Source: Oxalobacteraceae bacterium (GTDB lineage Bacteria; Pseudomonadota; Gammaproteobacteria; Burkholderiales; Burkholderiaceae_D). Taken from it: DNA of 42,837 bases. The position numbers were made by a program, and so were the translations under genes. The notes under the pieces are model-generated. The model saw only the letters and a program-made list of their open reading frames with translations. It ran no database searches and had not been told where the DNA came from. How positions within the stretch are numbered: position 1 is the first letter of the stretch; each line of letters begins with the position of its first letter. The stretch spans positions 1 to 42,837 of the forward strand of contig OMID01000035.1 in the NCBI GenBank assembly GCA_900299005.1, read 5' to 3'. This document shows, piece after piece, positions 41,836-42,837 of the stretch.

Positions 41836-42741
41836 TCAGGCCAGTCCCTTTTCCTCACGCACCTGAGCCGCGATGGCTTCGACCTGTTCATCACTCATGC
41901 CCAGTCTGGCTTTGAGCTCTTCGAGCTTCAAGCGCTCTTCGTCGGTGACGATCCCGTCGGCCAGCGCCTCGCGGATCTCCATCTCGTACATCACGGCCCG
42001 GCGCTCAACTTGCGTGGTGTACGCGGTGGCCACCACCCCGGTCAGGATCGCGGCCAGCGCAATGCCCAGGACTTGAGTCAGCACGACGAGCACCGTGCCA
42101 AACAGGGACTGCGGGTCAGCGTTACCCCAGCCAGAAATGATCGTTAACAGGTACCACTTCATGGTGGCTGGTATCGACGGAAATACCTCGGGCTGGAGGT
42201 GACCTTCAGCGATGTAAATCAGCGAGGAGCACAGCAAACAGGAGATCAGCAGCAGGAACAAGGCCGAAGTAAAGGAATCCCGCTCGGCCTTGACGGCCTC
42301 GACGAGATCGGTCAGCGCGCTGTTGTAGCGCGAGAGCTTAAAGATGCGCATGAGCCTGAACAGCCGCAGGAAGCGCAGATCGAGGCCCGGGAACAATAAC
42401 TGCAAATAAAACGGCACGGTGCCAAAGAAATCAATGAATCCATAGAAGCTGAAAATATATTCTTTACGGCCACGCCAGGACCCACCCTCCTCGGTCTGAT
42501 ATTTGACGCCGTACGACCACACTCGCAATACATACTCAGCCGTGAAGATCATCACGCTGATCACATCAAAAATATGGAAGACATCAGCATAGGCCTCGTG
42601 CAGTTCATGCACGGACTCGAGGATGATCGCGATCACATTCAGTACCACCACGGTGGCAATGAAAATTTCGCAATAACGTGCCGCTTTTTCCTCGACCGAA
42701 CCATCAAGGATCTTGTACAGGCGTGTCTGAAAGGATTTCAT
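41836..42741 (-). CDS. Voltage-gated-type ion channel with atypical selectivity filter
   Basis: A 301-residue six-segment cation channel. S1-S3 lie at about 22-115; S4 is D-L-R-F-L-R-L-F-R-L-M-R-I-F-K-L-S-R (121-138) with a basic residue every third position. The pore helix and filter read L-L-T-I-I-S-G-W-G-N (198-207), where potassium channels have T-V-G-Y-G-D. S6 follows at about 213-242 (G-I-A-L-A-A-I-L-T-G-V-V-A). The C-terminal tail, about 245-301, is charged and helical with A-L-A-D-G-I-V-T-D-E-E-R. Tyr is replaced by Trp and Asp by Asn in the filter, so potassium selectivity is not assured. Confidence 0.88.
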   Translation of the reverse strand: MKSFQTRLYKILDGSVEEKAARYCEIFIATVVVLNVIAIILESVHELHEAYADVFHIFDVISVMIFTAEYVLRVWSYGVKYQTEEGGSWRGRKEYIFSFYGFIDFFGTVPFYLQLLFPGLDLRFLRLFRLMRIFKLSRYNSALTDLVEAVKAERDSFTSALFLLLISCLLCSSLIYIAEGHLQPEVFPSIPATMKWYLLTIISGWGNADPQSLFGTVLVVLTQVLGIALAAILTGVVATAYTTQVERRAVMYEMEIREALADGIVTDEERLKLEELKARLGMSDEQVEAIAAQVREEKGLA

Positions 42742-42837
42742 GATTATTTGTGCGGATGCATCCGCTGCATCGCTCCTGTGGATGGATATCGACCTTAAGG
42801 CGCGACCCGCAGCGACCCGGCCAATAATTTTTAATTA

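Noticed and set aside
1-42837. Defence system, prophage, toxin-antitoxin or insertion sequence
   Set aside because: No nuclease, integrase, transposase, phage structural gene or toxin-antitoxin pair could be recognised; the window is metabolic throughout.

Overview
The window is a gene-dense stretch of moderately high G+C bacterial chromosome, with about 41 protein genes. No rRNA, tRNA, CRISPR, prophage or transposase gene was recognised. Gene style suggests a heterotrophic member of the Betaproteobacteria, probably Burkholderiales: family III CoA transferases, many branched-chain-amino-acid-type (Liv) solute-binding proteins, GTG/TTG starts with GGAG-type ribosome sites, and dispersed ATCCCAGC..GCTGGGAT palindromes. 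This placement is inference from gene families only. Almost everything is catabolic: uptake of small organic solutes followed by oxidation, CoA activation, hydration and hydrolysis.

Layout. (1) 1-7382: the start of a LysR regulator diverges from a row holding a CaiB-type CoA transferase, a Liv-type binding protein, a GMC oxidoreductase, an aldehyde dehydrogenase and a zinc alcohol dehydrogenase. The 310-base divergent gap contains three near-identical stem-loops and an 11-bp perfect inverted repeat just before the CoA transferase. (2) 7442-12159: a TerC-like DUF475 membrane protein, a NIPSNAP protein, a gamma-glutamyltransferase broken by an in-frame TAA directly after the predicted catalytic threonine, and a cyclase-family hydrolase. 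(3) 12160-12593: five tandem 52-bp units carrying a palindrome plus one inverted copy. (4) 12594-16196: an aminotransferase diverging from a second, orphan Liv-type binding protein and an alpha/beta hydrolase. (5) 16250-22249, minus strand: a possible operon of SDR, SsuA/NMT1-type binding protein, ATPase and two different permeases (stop/start overlaps between the four transporter genes), followed by an MDR oxidoreductase and a second SDR. Diverging from it is a dienelactone hydrolase fused to an NTF2/SnoaL-like domain (22380-23639). (6) 23640-24028: the same palindrome family again, then a branched-chain aminotransferase and two crotonase-fold enzymes. (7) 26961-28364: a periplasmic di-haem DUF1111 protein. 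(8) 28820-34350: a complete Liv transporter operon (binding protein, LivH, LivM, SDR, LivG, LivF) with an SDR gene embedded by ATGA overlap. (9) 34361-41366: a Baeyer-Villiger-type flavin monooxygenase, a FAH/2-keto-4-pentenoate-hydratase-like enzyme, a phytanoyl-CoA-dioxygenase-like enzyme, an IlvD/Edd sugar-acid dehydratase and a UxaA-type dehydratase. (10) 41380-42741: a small unknown protein and an ion channel with an unusual selectivity filter.

How the genes could work together (inference). Three binding proteins, one full Liv transporter and one NMT1-type transporter would import organic acids or amides. GMC, ADH, SDR and MDR enzymes with the aldehyde dehydrogenase would oxidise alcohols to acids. 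CoA transferase and crotonases would process acyl-CoAs. The monooxygenase, alpha/beta hydrolase, dienelactone hydrolase and hydratase would open lactones or esters. The IlvD- and UxaA-type enzymes would dehydrate sugar-like hydroxy acids. The substrate cannot be read from the sequence.

Items most worth a second look: the three hairpins with paired stem changes and a near-constant loop (325-406), the interrupted gamma-glutamyltransferase, the GWG channel filter, the 52-bp palindromic tandem array, the hydrolase-NTF2 fusion, and the SDR buried in the Liv operon.
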